Source of the DNA: Narthecium ossifragum
Lineage: Eukaryota > Streptophyta > Magnoliopsida > Dioscoreales > Nartheciaceae
Assembly (NCBI GenBank): GCA_963920575.1
Contig: OY986964.1
Coordinates: forward strand, 11,406,663 to 11,470,662
Length of the DNA: 64,000 nucleotides
Direction of reading: 5' to 3'
Shown: positions 35,472 to 46,205 of the stretch, in pieces
How positions within the stretch are numbered: the first letter of the stretch is position 1
Layout of the letters: the number at the start of each line of letters is the position of its first letter
Notes under the pieces: generated by a model
The model's input: only the letters and a program-made list of their open reading frames with translations
Told to the model about the DNA's origin: nothing
Databases searched by the model: none
Made by a program: the position numbers and the translations under genes

Positions 35472-36110
35472 AAAATAGTCGACATAATCATCCTGATTAA
35501 AGCATCAAAGATTATAATCAGATACACAAACATACTGCAATATTCTAAATTAACTTGAAAAATAGTAAACAAGAAGCCATCTTCCGGTTCTAAACCAGGT
35601 ATATCAGTGGAAAAAAAAATAAGCCAGAAGGACAAAAAAGCAAGCAGCAACTACGTAGACAACAGTACGATAATCCGAAGACTGGTTGAAATGTGCCCCA
35701 TCGAGCGCAGCGTTAGCCGCCATGTTAGCCTTCGGAGGAGCTGTATCGTTGGATTCTTCATAACGAGCCTTGGTGTAATTTTCATATGACTGCTGAAGCC
35801 GTCCCAACAGCACGGGAGAAAGCTCACGGAAGGAGGGGAGGGATCGGACGATGACTAGGAGAACAGCGTCGACGATTGTGATGCGCCTGAGGACGCCGAA
35901 GGTGTCGAAGCCGTCGCAGCCGCACGGGAGAAAGCTCTCGGAAGGAGGGAAGGGATCGGGGGATGACTAGGAAATCAGCGTCGACGATGTTGATGTGGTT
36001 GAGGTCGCCGGAGGTGACGAGGGTCGCTGTAGATGGAGGGCGGTCTGCGAAGGGCGGCTGCAACGGCTGGAGGTAGAGATTGCTCTTGTTGGCTGGCGGT
36101 AGAGAGGAAT
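35472..36110 (-). pseudogene. Gene-like fragment in F2 with a C-terminal membrane segment
   Basis: A minus-strand frame ends at TGA 35604-35606. The last 69 residues (35813-35607) include RLQQSYENYTKARYEES and the hydrophobic tail VVYVVAACFFVLLAYFFF followed by H, the shape of a tail-anchored membrane protein. Upstream in the same frame VIVRSLPSFRELSPV appears, and a near copy (VIPRSLPSFRELSPV) lies further upstream (35938-36012), showing a local duplication of about 120 bp. I do not recognise the family. The position between the F2 ends suggests capture of a host gene's 3' exon. It may instead be an untranslated relic. Confidence 0.5.
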
Positions 36111-36769
36111 CACCAGCTAGATGGATCAGGGTTGGTGGGTTTGTAAAGGAAGGTTGGAGGAGCGGGCGATGACTGCGAGATAAGCGTTGCCAATGGGCAA
36201 AGGGCGATTGCAGCCACTGGAGCTCCTCTGGATCTGGCTGGGTGGAGGTTGCGAGGCAGGATCGGGTTGGTGATGATAGAGAGGGTGGATCGGGGTTGGG
36301 TTGGTGGGGTGTAGGATGTGAGAGAGGGAGATAGAGTGGAGGTTCTGGAGGTTGCCGGAGGTGACGGGGATCGACAGAGGTGGACGGGAGCCGGCGAAGG
36401 GCGGCTGCAGCGGCTGGATCTCCACCGGGTCTGGCTGGTTGGAAGTTGGGAGGCTGGATCGGGTTGGTGACGATGGAGAAGGTGGATCGGGGATGGTTGG
36501 TGGGGTGTTGGATGTGAGAGATGGTGGGAGAGAGGGAGAGAGAGCGGTGGTCTTGTTGGTTGCCGGAGAGGATGCCGAAGGTGACGGGGGTCGGCGGAGA
36601 TGGGCGGGGGCCGGCGAAGGGCGGCTGGATCTCCTCCGGATCTGGCTAGCTGGAGGTTGGGAGGCTGGATCGGGGATGGTTGGCGGGGTGTTGGATGTGA
36701 GAGATGGTGTGAGAGAGGGAGAGAGAGTGGTGGTCTTCGTGGTTGCCGGAGAGGACGCCGGAGGTGACA
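36110..36769. repeat. About 190-bp tandem repeat in F2, left part
   Basis: Units containing GGCGGCTG...GGATCTCC, GGCTGGATCGGG and GTGTTGGATGTGAGAGATGG recur at about 36307, 36506 and 36690. The array resumes after insertion E at 41346. The sequence is GC-rich, and the minus strand reads as a Pro/Ser-rich frame without a known domain. Confidence 0.82.
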
Positions 36770-39700
36770 TGTGAGGACCTGTCCCTCTACTCCTGGGTCG
36801 ACCGTTTAGGTCGGGCCCATGGCTCATTGTGGACCGTAAGGGAAATTTGATAAATTACACCTTGTCGGTTTGTTTCACACCCGCGTGGTGCACACACAAC
36901 CCCTTTTGTTTGGTTTCCATGTTTGCTAGAACCCTAGGTGGGCTTGGGATCTGAGGATCTAAGCTCAGGCCCTTGAAAGCTTGTCTTTAGGATAGCTGAG
37001 ATAGCTGACGGCCCATGTGCGTTCGGTCGCTCCTGGGAGCGATCGATCGGACCTGTGTCGGTTGCCTCGATAAGGACGTGGCTGACGTGTCCGGATAAGG
37101 ACGCGAACCGACCTAGTCCGGCCCAGTCTGACCAATTGGTCCTAGGACCGATCGATCGGACTCGAGCCTATAAGTAACCCGAGACCTCCTCTGTTTTTCC
37201 GATTTTTCTTCTCCTCTCCTCCTACCTTAGAAATTCTCATTTGGAGCTTGATCCAGTGGCTTGGGAGGCTTGCCAGGAGCTAGAAGAAGAGATTTACACC
37301 CTCCTTGGATGGTTTGATTGAGAATCAAACGTGGATTAGTGTGGTTTGGTAGGGTTCTTCATTAAACCTTAGATTAGGTGTTTGTGTGTTGTTTAGTTGA
37401 TTGTTTTTCAATCAAAGTATGCTAGCTGATGCTTGGTAGCTTGATTATCACCTGATTAAAGTTTGGTAGGATTTTGTTTTGATTTGATATGGATTTAAGC
37501 AAGATTTCATTATGTTATTTTCGGATTTTCTGATTTAATTAGAACAGTGGTGTTCTAATGTGATTTCCGAGCTGTACATGCATGATCCAAGTTGGTGTTC
37601 TGAATGAAAGTTGTAGATCCGTGAGTTATCGTTTCTTTCCAATCGGTTTCATGATTTGTGGAGCTATGTACAATTTATGGAGAATTAAATGGTCTGTCTG
37701 TGTGGAAACAGGACAGTTAGCGTGATTGGTGTAATTAAGTGGTTTTTAATTATTGAATTAAGTTGATTCTTGGTTGCGATGATCTTTGGAAGATATCTGT
37801 AAAGTTTGGTTTTAATCCAAGTTATTTTCAATGGGATTTTAATTGATTTATCAAATCTGGTTTCTTACCGAAATTGTAAGTTTTGTTCAATTTTCGTTTA
37901 TCCAATTGATCTGGTTTTTGGATATGTGATTCAGGGTGTGTCGCTGAGTGGGCATATCAAGTTTCGCATCAATCGAAATGTTAGATTGATAATTATGATT
38001 TTCCAGAGTTTGTAGATCATTTGCTCTAATTGGATAAATTGAGTTGTTCGTTATTGTCGCGGCCCGACACACGAAGGCCCAACCGGGCCGGGCGACGCTA
38101 ACCGGAACCTAACTAATGTGAAATAATTTTGGGGAGGGGTTCCCGCTAACATACTGGTCTCCCTAAACAATTCATAAGCACCCTTATTAAAACAAAGATT
38201 AACAACCTCAAAGAAAAATAATAAAATATTCAAGATCCTCAAAAGGGTTTACATTTGTACAAGATACTCCCGTAGGAGACTATCTAAACAAAAGGATGTA
38301 GAAGACTATCACCGCTCATCAAGCACCACCAGACGCCGCCGCACCGCCAGACGCCGCCGCACCGCCAAACACATACCCGGTAGGGGCCACTGAAGAAGAG
38401 CTGACGCCTGCACCTGCAAAAGGTAGCTCGGGTAGGAGTGAGCATAAAGATCAGTAGGGTTCTACACTACGACACACAGAAATGGAGGGAACACAACAGT
38501 GTCGGCCCCAAGTAAGGTCTGGGTGTACACAGGGGTCCCATAACTCCACCGCGTGTCCCAATGAGCAGGAAACCAGCACTGCTATCTCACAGCAGGACGA
38601 AGTGAACACTGCTGGCGGGGGTCCAACCCGCTGAGTAGGCACACCTTCTACTCAAGAGACATGGATCACCGGACAACGGCTGCACCTCAGAACCCGACTC
38701 GAAACCGACACGACCTCTAAATCATCGATCAATACGTATTCAAGTCATCTAAGCCTATCATCGATATCGACTGAATACTACAATCCAACCTGAACCTTGG
38801 TACCCGCCACGGTCCTAGAGCTAAATCTGAGCTACCCGAAAGCCTCGGTCAGCGATCGACCGATCGCCCACGCCCTATCCTTATGCATCTAATGCACAAC
38901 ATAATGCATGCTATGATCATACGCATGTAAAAGATAAGCATGCAACAGTATGATAAAGATAACATACAAGTCCAACTGAATTGCTGCAGCGGTACTACCA
39001 ACCGTTGCCAGCCAATCCACAGCGGGTCCTAGCATTACGACGGTACCGCGACCGTCAACCGCGGACTCCTGCAATGAGAAGCAACCCCGAAAACTCAGAT
39101 GAACATATAATATAATATTATATGTTCAGCACATATAATATTATTAAAAACACCAAGATCCTCTAATTAGGGGCTAAGTGACCTCATCGATCCGACGTCC
39201 ACATGACGTCGGATTCGAGATCCAAGTTAGACACCCATAGATAAACATGCTAGGATCAACATATCCAAAACTGGGAAACATCCGACGGCTAGATTATCCG
39301 AAAAACACTAATCAAAACCACTAATCTCACTAATTACCTTTAATTGCTGCAACGCAGCCCATCCGTAGGAAAATCATAACAAATCATAGAAAAATAAGAA
39401 CATTATGAGACTAGTTGCGTCCGAGAGTAGATTCAAATATCTACAACTCTCATGTTCATCATAAACCAAGATCATGCATGTACAGTCCAGAAAACGCTCC
39501 GTAAACCGGCTGTTCTTCAAGAATAGAGAAACCGGAAAATCTGAGTTTAAACATGTTAAAATCCTACTAAAAACTCAATTAAAACTTATGAAACTCATAT
39601 CAGTAATTAAACCAAGCAAGAGGCATCCAACAACACCAAGAACACCTAGATCTACCAGCTAGATTAAGAGAAAACCCCCTTATTAACCCAAGTAGGTAGA

Positions 39701-41345
39701 AACCTACCGAAAACACACTTCTCGGCTCATTCCCCGCGGTACGGCCACCAAACCGGCTTTCAACCAAGCCAAGGATCTTCCTCTCGCTGCCACGAGTCCA
39801 ACGAGCCTTCAAGCACCCAAAACGGTGGCCGGAGGAGGGAGAATGGAGGGGTAGAAGGAGAAGGGAAGCAAACCGAAAAAACAGGGGAAGTCGCGGGCTA
39901 TTTATAAGCTCGAGTCCGATCGATCGCTTCAGGGACCGATCGGTCGGACTGGCCGGGTTAAGTCGGTTCGCGTCCTTATTCGGACATGTCGCCCACCGAC
40001 ACAGGTCCGACGATCGCTCCCAGGAGCGATCGAGCGATCGAGCGATCGATCGCCAACGGGCTGCCAGCTGCCTAAAAACAGGCTTCTGCGCGCCCGAGCT
40101 TGGATCTTTCGATCCCAAGCCCGCCTAGGGTTCTAGCAAACACGTAAATCAAACATAGGAGTTGTGTGTACACCACGCGGGTGTGAAACATACCGACAAG
40201 AAGCAATTTACCAAATTGCCCTTGCGGTCCACAACGAGCCACGGGCTCGGCCCAAGCGGTCAACCCAGGAATGGAGGGACAGGTCCTCACAGTTATCGCT
40301 TTATAATAATGTTATTATATCTACATAGGCCATGTGCTTGGCATGTGGTTGAACCAAGGGGGTTGCACCCCTTGGGATGTGTAGAATAAAATATGTATTT
40401 TATCTATACCCATGCCATGTTCACCCTTGACAAGCTGTGTGTTGTGCCTGGCCCTGTGTAATAATTGGCATATTGTTGTACGCCTGAATTGTTATCTATG
40501 TGTATGATCATACATGGCTTTTTTTGCATTAGATGCATAAGGATAGGGCGTGGGCGATGGGTTGATCACCAATCCGAGGCTTTCGGGTAGTTCGGATCTA
40601 GCTCTAGGACCGTGGTGGGTCGCGTGATTCAGGATCGGATGGTAGTATTCAGTCGATATCGATGATAGGCTTAGATGACTCGAATACATGTTGATAGATG
40701 ATTTAGAGGTTATGCCGGTCTCAAGCCGGTTCTGAGGTGTAGACGGTGTCCGGTGTTCTATGACTCTTGAGTAGAGGGTGTGCCTACTCAGCAGTGTCGT
40801 TTCCCGCCTAACAGTGCCGGTTTCCTGCTTGTGGGTCTACAGTGTTGATTTGCTGCGTTTAGGGACACGCGGTGGGGTTATGGGGCCCCTGTGTACACCC
40901 AGGCTTGCTTAAGGGCGACCCTATTGTGTTCCCTCCTTTTTGTGTGTCGTAATGTAGAACCCTACTGAGCTTAATTGCTAACTCCTACCCGGGCTGCGTT
41001 TTGTAGGTGCATGCGTTAGCTCTTCTTCAGTAGCCCCTACCATACAGGTGTTTGGTGGCGCGGCAGCGTCTGGCGGTGCTTGAGGAGCTGTGATTTTCTG
41101 TTTATCCTTTTTGTTAGATAGTCTCCTACGGGAGTATGATGTATAAATATTAACCCTTTTGAGAATTTGATTTTATCTTATTATATTATTGTGGTTTGGA
41201 ATTATCGTTTTAATAAGGGTGCTTATGAATTGTTTAGGGAAACCAGTAAGCTGGAGGAAACCCTCGCCAAAACATTTCCGCATTTAGTTAGGTTCCGGTT
41301 CGCGTCGCCCGGCCCGGTTGGGCCTTCACGGGTCGGGGCGTGACA
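36770..41345 (+). mobile_element. E: A-type solo LTR (about 2.33 kb) in F2, split by an inverted LTR
   Basis: Begins TGTGAGGACC and ends GGGGCGTGACA. The flanks TGACA (36765-36769) and TGACG (41346-41350) are a 5-bp duplication with one change (the intact repeat unit reads GGTGACGGGG). After removing the nested LTR and one duplication it is about 2334 bp. It contains GAGCGATCGATCGGAC near 37037 and CCGATCGATCGGACTC near 37148. Confidence 0.87.
38055..40291 (-). mobile_element. Inverted A-type solo LTR, 2237 bp, inside E
   Basis: Begins TGTCGCGGCCC and ends GGTCCTCACA on the plus strand. The perfect duplication GTTAT lies at 38050-38054 and 40292-40296. It matches 10237-12482 in the same orientation over nearly its full length, including CGATCGGTCGGACTGG at about 39940. 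Confidence 0.9.
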
Positions 41346-41690
41346 TGACGGGGGTTGGCGGAGATGGACGGGGGCCGACGGAGGGCGGTTACAGTGGCTG
41401 GATCTCCTCCGGATCTGGCTGGCTGGAGGTTGGGAGGCTGGATCGGGGATGGTTGGTGGGGTGTTGGATGTGAGAGATGGTGGGAGAGAGGGAGAGAGAG
41501 TGGTGGTGTTGGTGGTTGCCGGAGAGGACGCCGGAGGTGACGGGGGTTGGCATAGATGGGCGGCAGCGAACGAAGGGCGGCTGGATCTCCTTCTTTCTGG
41601 CTAGAGGTTGGGAGGTGGGGTTGGTGACGATGGAGAAGGGGCGATGTTGGGCCTTGGGTATATGCGCTGAAAAAGGAAATTTATCCCGGG
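41346..41690. repeat. About 190-bp tandem repeat in F2, right part
   Basis: Continues the array of 36110-36769 in phase (the GTGTTGGATGTGAGAGATGG word is at about 41461). A last partial unit ends near 41640, followed by F's subterminal TATCCCGGGATA words and the right inverted repeat. Confidence 0.8.
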
Positions 41691-41811
41691 ATAGGTGCTA
41701 TCCCGGGATCAGAATCCCATGTTATCCTGGGATTCCCATCCGAGGATTAAATGGGTGTTTAGGTCTTATCCCGGATTGATTACCCTTATCCTGATACCAA
41801 ACGAGGCCTAA

Positions 41812-42322
41812 AAGGTCTCATTTTTATATGTCAGACAAATCTAGTAATCCATATGTGAGTGCCATGAAAGGCTTTGTAGCGTGACAACATTTCAGAGTCT
41901 CGAGGCTGGTTAGCTTTCGATTTCCATTTCCAAGCAACTCAATCACTAACCAAGTTTGATCCATATGGATCCTTTAAGCTTTCCGGAAAATTGGTCATTT
42001 AACATAAGAATTTCAGTTGGCTTTATCTCCTCTTTCTCCGATTTGAATCACACGTCAGCAGAATATTAGAAGCACACATTGGATCATTTGGTTCAAAGAA
42101 TCCAAGTTAGGGTACCAACACTTGAGAAGGGATCAGCACTCAAATTAAAAGTAGCGGTTAACAATAGTAAAGATGGATGGAACGTGTTGAAGAAGCGGTT
42201 AGGTTAAGCGTAGAGGATCCAAATGGGGCACCAAAGAATACCAACCAACTGCTAAACAAAGAGCACGTCTTGAATGGCCCTGTATACAGCCCTCTCTTCT
42301 TCACTCTCTCTCGCTGCTCTAA
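41812..42322. promoter_or_regulatory. 5' region of the F-box gene
   Basis: Unique-looking DNA between the F2 right end and the first F-box exon. A CT-rich tract (CTCTCTTCTTCACTCTCTCTC) at about 42290-42312 directly precedes the ATG and is a typical plant 5' leader. F2 ends only about 510 bp upstream, so the transposon stack abuts the promoter. Confidence 0.45.
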
Positions 42323-43011
42323 ATGCATGGTTCCATTGAGTCCCTCCCTCTGGACGCTCTGGTAATCAATCTCAACACTCCAAACTGATCAATCTGATCC
42401 TCTCAATTGCTTTTGGTTTTTTTTTAACTCACTTGTTGATCCTGAATCATTGTTTCTGAGTATGTTGCAAAGGTCCAGATCTTCTGCAAACTGAAGCACG
42501 ACGAACTCCGGCCACTGCTCACCGTCTCCAAGTCATTCCACGACGCTGTGAGTGCAGCAAGCCGTTCTCTCTGACTGATTGAGTCTCTTGCTTCTTACAT
42601 TTACTTACTTGAAGATTCAAAGTGGATGGATTGTTTCTGCTCAGGCTCATGTGGCGCGGCGACTGCATTTCGATTTCTCGACCCCACCAGTTTGGAAGAA
42701 ATCATTTGCGTTCACAAGGTAACACTGATTCATGGGACTGAGGTAACTCTGTGTTTCTGTTGCATGCTCTGCAAACTTATAATCTGGTTGTTTTCTGTGT
42801 GATTAGCGATCCGGAATGCTCGCCGGGACGAAATTTCATGAGGCTGGAGTTGAAAAGAAGTCAGAGGTTTAAGTTACCCGAAGAAGAGACGAGAAAGATT
42901 GCAGTTGTTCTCTTTCCAGAGGGGTACTGCAAGAGGCATCTGATTCCTGGATTTGGATGTGTGCCTAAACATAATCGATCACTGGTTCATGTTTCTCATG
43001 CAAAAGCTTGA
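42323..43011 (+). CDS. F-box protein (At1g61340-like group), four exons, 130 residues
   Basis: Exons 42323-42361, 42473-42547, 42645-42718 and 42807-43011 join in phase (39+75+74+205 = 393 bases), and all introns have GT...AG ends. The N-terminal half is an F-box (ESLPLDALVQIFCKLKHDEL...LTVSKSFHDA, residues 7-38), followed by HVARRLHFDFSTP, a combination I associate with the small plant F-box proteins near At1g61340. The last exon (VVLFPEGYCKRHLIPGFG) has no domain I know. F-box proteins link substrates to SCF ubiquitin ligases through Skp1/ASK. The target is unknown. The start is the first ATG after a CT-rich leader. An upstream exon cannot be excluded. The 3' end faces CHLM, 305 bp away. 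Confidence 0.82.
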
Positions 43012-43315
43012 CTTTTGTGTTCTAAAAACAAAGCTGAATCACTATCCTGTACCATGATACATTTTATTTGATGATGATTCCACTGTCTTGCTCTCTTTTT
43101 TTGGAATGGTGATAATGAAACACTGTTAAATCCCATGCCAATTGAAAGCTGCATTCTTGTATGAACCCAACAATTTGCACACAACAATGAATCCCAAAAA
43201 TATATAAGATATAAGATGGCAACACTTAAAAGGAAGGAAGATGAGCAGCAATGCCCATCTCTTGCAAGCTCTGCAACAAAAAGTAGAAGAAAAGATGCCT
43301 CTTTTATCCCACTGA

Positions 43316-44281
43316 TCAGGTGGATGTGGCCGGCACGGCCTCCAGCAAATTGGAGAAGTAGAACTGAGTGGTGGTGTTTCCCCTCCGTCGCACCTTCCAC
43401 CCGGCCTTCTTCAGCGCACTCTCCACATCCCTCTCTGAATGCAAGTAGGCCCTCGTGGCCTTCGACGGCCCCGGGAAGAGCTCGCCCACCCTCTTGAGCA
43501 AGTCGTAGTAGAACGTCTTCGGGGCGAAGCTTAGCAACAGTCTTTTCTCCGCCAGCGACGCCAAATGGGTTATCATCCCGTCGGCCTTCCCTTGTGGGTA
43601 ATGTATCAGCACGTCTAAGCAGACCACCGTGTCCCATGTCCCCTGCAAGCTCTCCAAATCCTTGACTTCGAACTTGGGTATGGTGGTGGTGCCGGGGGCG
43701 GCGCCGGCGAGCTCCTCCTCGGCACGGCGCTGGGCTTCGGCGACCATGGCTGCGGAGATGTCGCTGGCGGTGACGATGGCGCCATCGAGGGCGAGAGGGA
43801 TGGTGAGGCTCCCCGTACCGCAGCCGGCGTCGCAGACTGTGATGCCGGAGAGGGGCCCGCCGTCTTTAAGCATCTTGATGGCGTTCTCGACGGTCTTGGC
43901 GTGGCCGAGGCGGATGTCGAGCTGGACCTTGTTGATGCCGTCGGTCGAGTCGCCGTAGATCTTGCGCCACCGCTCGAAGCCAGTGGTGTTGAAGTAGTCC
44001 TTCACGACCTCCTTGTCTCCGCCGCCGACCTCCTCGGCTTGCTGACGCCGGCGGCGTTCGGGGTCGGCGAAGGAGATGGCTGCGGCGAGGGCAGCCACGG
44101 AGGTCACCGCGAGGGCGGCAGGAGTGTCGATGGCGAGTTCAGCAGCCGTGGGGAGAGCTGCAAGAACACGGGTGGTGAGGGGCCGTCGCCGGGGAAGGAG
44201 GTGACGGCGGGGGAGGTTTGTGGTAGCCGGGGAGGCGGAGTAGGAGCTCACGGCGAACGCCATGCCGACCACCTCGGCCAT
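43316..44281 (-). CDS. CHLM: Magnesium-protoporphyrin IX methyltransferase, chloroplastic
   Basis: Uninterrupted 321-residue frame. Residues 1-75 are rich in Ser, Arg, Ala and Pro, as in chloroplast transit peptides, with a hydrophobic stretch at 54-72. The body shows the SAM-binding motif VCDAGCGTGSLTIPLA (149-164), the acidic ASDISAAMV (172-180) and CLDVLIHYP (221-229), and ends FYFSNLLEAV. KDYFNTTGFERWRKIYGD (94-111) is characteristic of CHLM. The enzyme (EC 2.1.1.11) methylates Mg-protoporphyrin IX with SAM, in the chlorophyll branch, at plastid membranes. The Met at residue 7 (44263) starts MAFAVSS and may be the true start. Third codon positions are strongly GC-rich. The coding region has no intron here. 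It looks functional. Confidence 0.95.
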   Translation of the reverse strand: MAEVVGMAFAVSSYSASPATTNLPRRHLLPRRRPLTTRVLAALPTAAELAIDTPAALAVTSVAALAAAISFADPERRRRQQAEEVGGGDKEVVKDYFNTTGFERWRKIYGDSTDGINKVQLDIRLGHAKTVENAIKMLKDGGPLSGITVCDAGCGTGSLTIPLALDGAIVTASDISAAMVAEAQRRAEEELAGAAPGTTTIPKFEVKDLESLQGTWDTVVCLDVLIHYPQGKADGMITHLASLAEKRLLLSFAPKTFYYDLLKRVGELFPGPSKATRAYLHSERDVESALKKAGWKVRRRGNTTTQFYFSNLLEAVPATST

Positions 44282-44765
44282 TGGTCCGCTTCAGTCAGTA
44301 TAGGTAGCACTTGCTCTTGTTTTGGAATGAAAGGATACTGGGAGGAGCATCGGATAAGGTTCGCGCTTAAAGATAGATAGCGAGATGGATGTGTTGGCAT
44401 TTACTCTGAAGACGGCATCCGAAAGGACGACATTACCGTTAATAAACTTCAAAAAGGGAACATAGAGCACAATTACATTGCCCGAATGAAAGAATGAAAC
44501 AAATCATATCCATGTCATTAGGGCTCCAATTTTTCAGCACACAACCATCGTGCAAAAACATAAAGAAAATATCTTTGCTTAATCTTCTCTATGCAGGCAA
44601 TGAGCTTGGAGCCAGTGAAACAATCACCCGATGATACCGCTCATGGACAGGAGAACAATGCCAGATTTGTTGACTACATGTCCGTATGAGATTGTTGGAT
44701 CAGCAAAACATAAATGCTGAAATCGCTGGTCTAAAGAACATCCTTGTGAGAAGTACGGCATGAGG

Positions 44766-46205
44766 CTATGATGCACGCCAGTTCTGAACGAGGGTGCTTT
44801 CGACCACCGGTTCAAAAACATGAATACAACCAGCTGCAACAAGCAGGCCAAGTGCAGCGAATACCATGAGAGTAGAATTTGCAAGGTTCCTTCTATAGCC
44901 ACCCTGTATAGAAAGATGTTATGGAATCTTAACCATTTAAAAACTTTCTGCTACATGAGGCGTTAACACAGGGATGGTAATGGGGAGGGATTTTCCAACC
45001 CTTGTCCCGCCCTATTAAAAGAAAACTTGATCCAATCCCGCCCCATGACCCATTAGAGAGTAGTTTTATTACTCCATCCCCATCACATCTAAAAATCCCT
45101 CAACCCTTCGCCTCACCTCACCTTATTACAAGATTTTTTTTAAATAAAGTCAATAAATAGATATTAATAGTTCAAAATTGGACTAAACTCTTATATTATG
45201 TTCATGCAACCCACCACAATATGAAATACATATATGAATTAAATTCAGCATAAATTTATTTAAATCATAAAGTAGAAGAAACACAATAAGAGATAAAAAC
45301 CAGCTAGTTATCTCATGAAGTATATATTTTAATAATTAATAGAATATATAATATACGGTATATAATATATCTATTATATAAGATAAGGTTTTATAAGTCA
45401 CAATTTGACTCATCTACTTTTTCACACATGACAGCTGAGTCATAAAGAGAGGATGAAGATGTGTGGTTAGGAGGGTAGTGGAGGTGAGTGATTACTCGTG
45501 CTAGGATCCCACCTAATAATATATAAACGGGGTAGGTTTATATATACCCGTCCCCGTCCCTTATGTATAACGGGTTCGCCCCATATATTTTGACCCATCC
45601 CACTAACCCAGTAATCTCCCCATTGAGGTGCCCTGGACAGGTCGGGTCGAATGGGTTGCCCCGTTTACTCACCCCATTGCCATCCTGAATTCCCTTCCAT
45701 ACCTGTATGAGAACAAACAAAATAGCAGCATTAGCAGGTGCTATGGATAAGCTCGTATCATGCCCCCACGAAGCTCGTTCGGCGCATACCTGACCAGAAA
45801 ACAGCAGGAAATCAGCATTGTAGCCTTAGGAAAGAAGTAGAAATAACACAGGATCTATTGGTCCAGCTTACATTGTCCTCGATCTTGCAAGAGAAGGAAA
45901 AATTAAGCCGATGCAGGTATGAAATATGCAGAACAATGTCACAAGAACTCCGATCTGCTGGAATATACAGCAAGTATCTGAATGTAAATCATGGAGTTAT
46001 GACTCACAAGGACAGTAGAAGATGCATTGTTAAAACATAAATTGCTATGGCTTTGGCCTATTTCATGTTGCAGTAATACCTGATAATCATAAGCTACAAC
46101 AAATAGAGCCAGAGCAGCAGCAACAAATGCAGTTGTCACAGAGTCCTCATCGCAGAAAACTGATGGACCACCAAAGAACCATGGAAAGGCAGTGCTCCCA
46201 AGCAT
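44766..46205 (-). CDS. Small two-helix membrane protein, two exons seen, 5' end uncertain
   Basis: Exon 46205-46080 (42 codons, ending DYQ) and exon 44903-44766 (45 codons plus TAG) join in phase 0 through a 1176-bp GT...AG intron (acceptor TTCTATACAG). The predicted 87 residues contain FPWFFGGPSVFCDEDS, a helix TTAFVAAALALFVVAY, GGYRRNLANS, a second helix LMVFAALGLLVAAGCIHVF and the tail VESTLVQNWRAS. The clean splice sites and two membrane helices argue for a real gene. I do not recognise the family. The Met at 46205 may be internal, in which case further 5' exons (perhaps a plastid-targeting part) lie at higher coordinates. Same strand as CHLM, about 485 bp upstream of it. Confidence 0.6.
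44969..45687. mobile_element. hAT-like MITE, 719 bp, in the intron of the small membrane-protein gene
   Basis: The left end CAGGGATGGTAATGGGG and the right end, read in reverse, CAGGATGGCAATGGGG are imperfect inverted repeats of the CAGGGATGGCAATGGGG type common in plant hAT MITEs. Subterminal CCCCGCCCC-like words occur at both ends. I could not find a matching 8-bp duplication, so the exact limits may be off by a few bases. Confidence 0.65.

Larger units (their letters stand above)
19914..41808. mobile_element. F2: PIF/Harbinger-like element with cargo, about 2.6 kb before later insertions
   Basis: The left end GGTTGCGTTTGGTTGTAGG and the right end, read in reverse, GGCCTCGTTTGGTATCAGG are inverted repeats flanked by TAA at 19911-19913 and 41809-41811. 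Neither end has a nearer partner, and F1 has the same two ends about 1.2 kb apart. Removing gypsy insertions A (with one TSD) and E (with one TSD) leaves about 2.6 kb. That core contains a GC-rich segment (20230-20480), a gene-like fragment (35477-36110) and a tandem repeat of about 190 bp. No transposase is seen. The bracket rests on 3-bp duplications plus TIR homology, so the pairing of ends is inferred. Confidence 0.65.
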
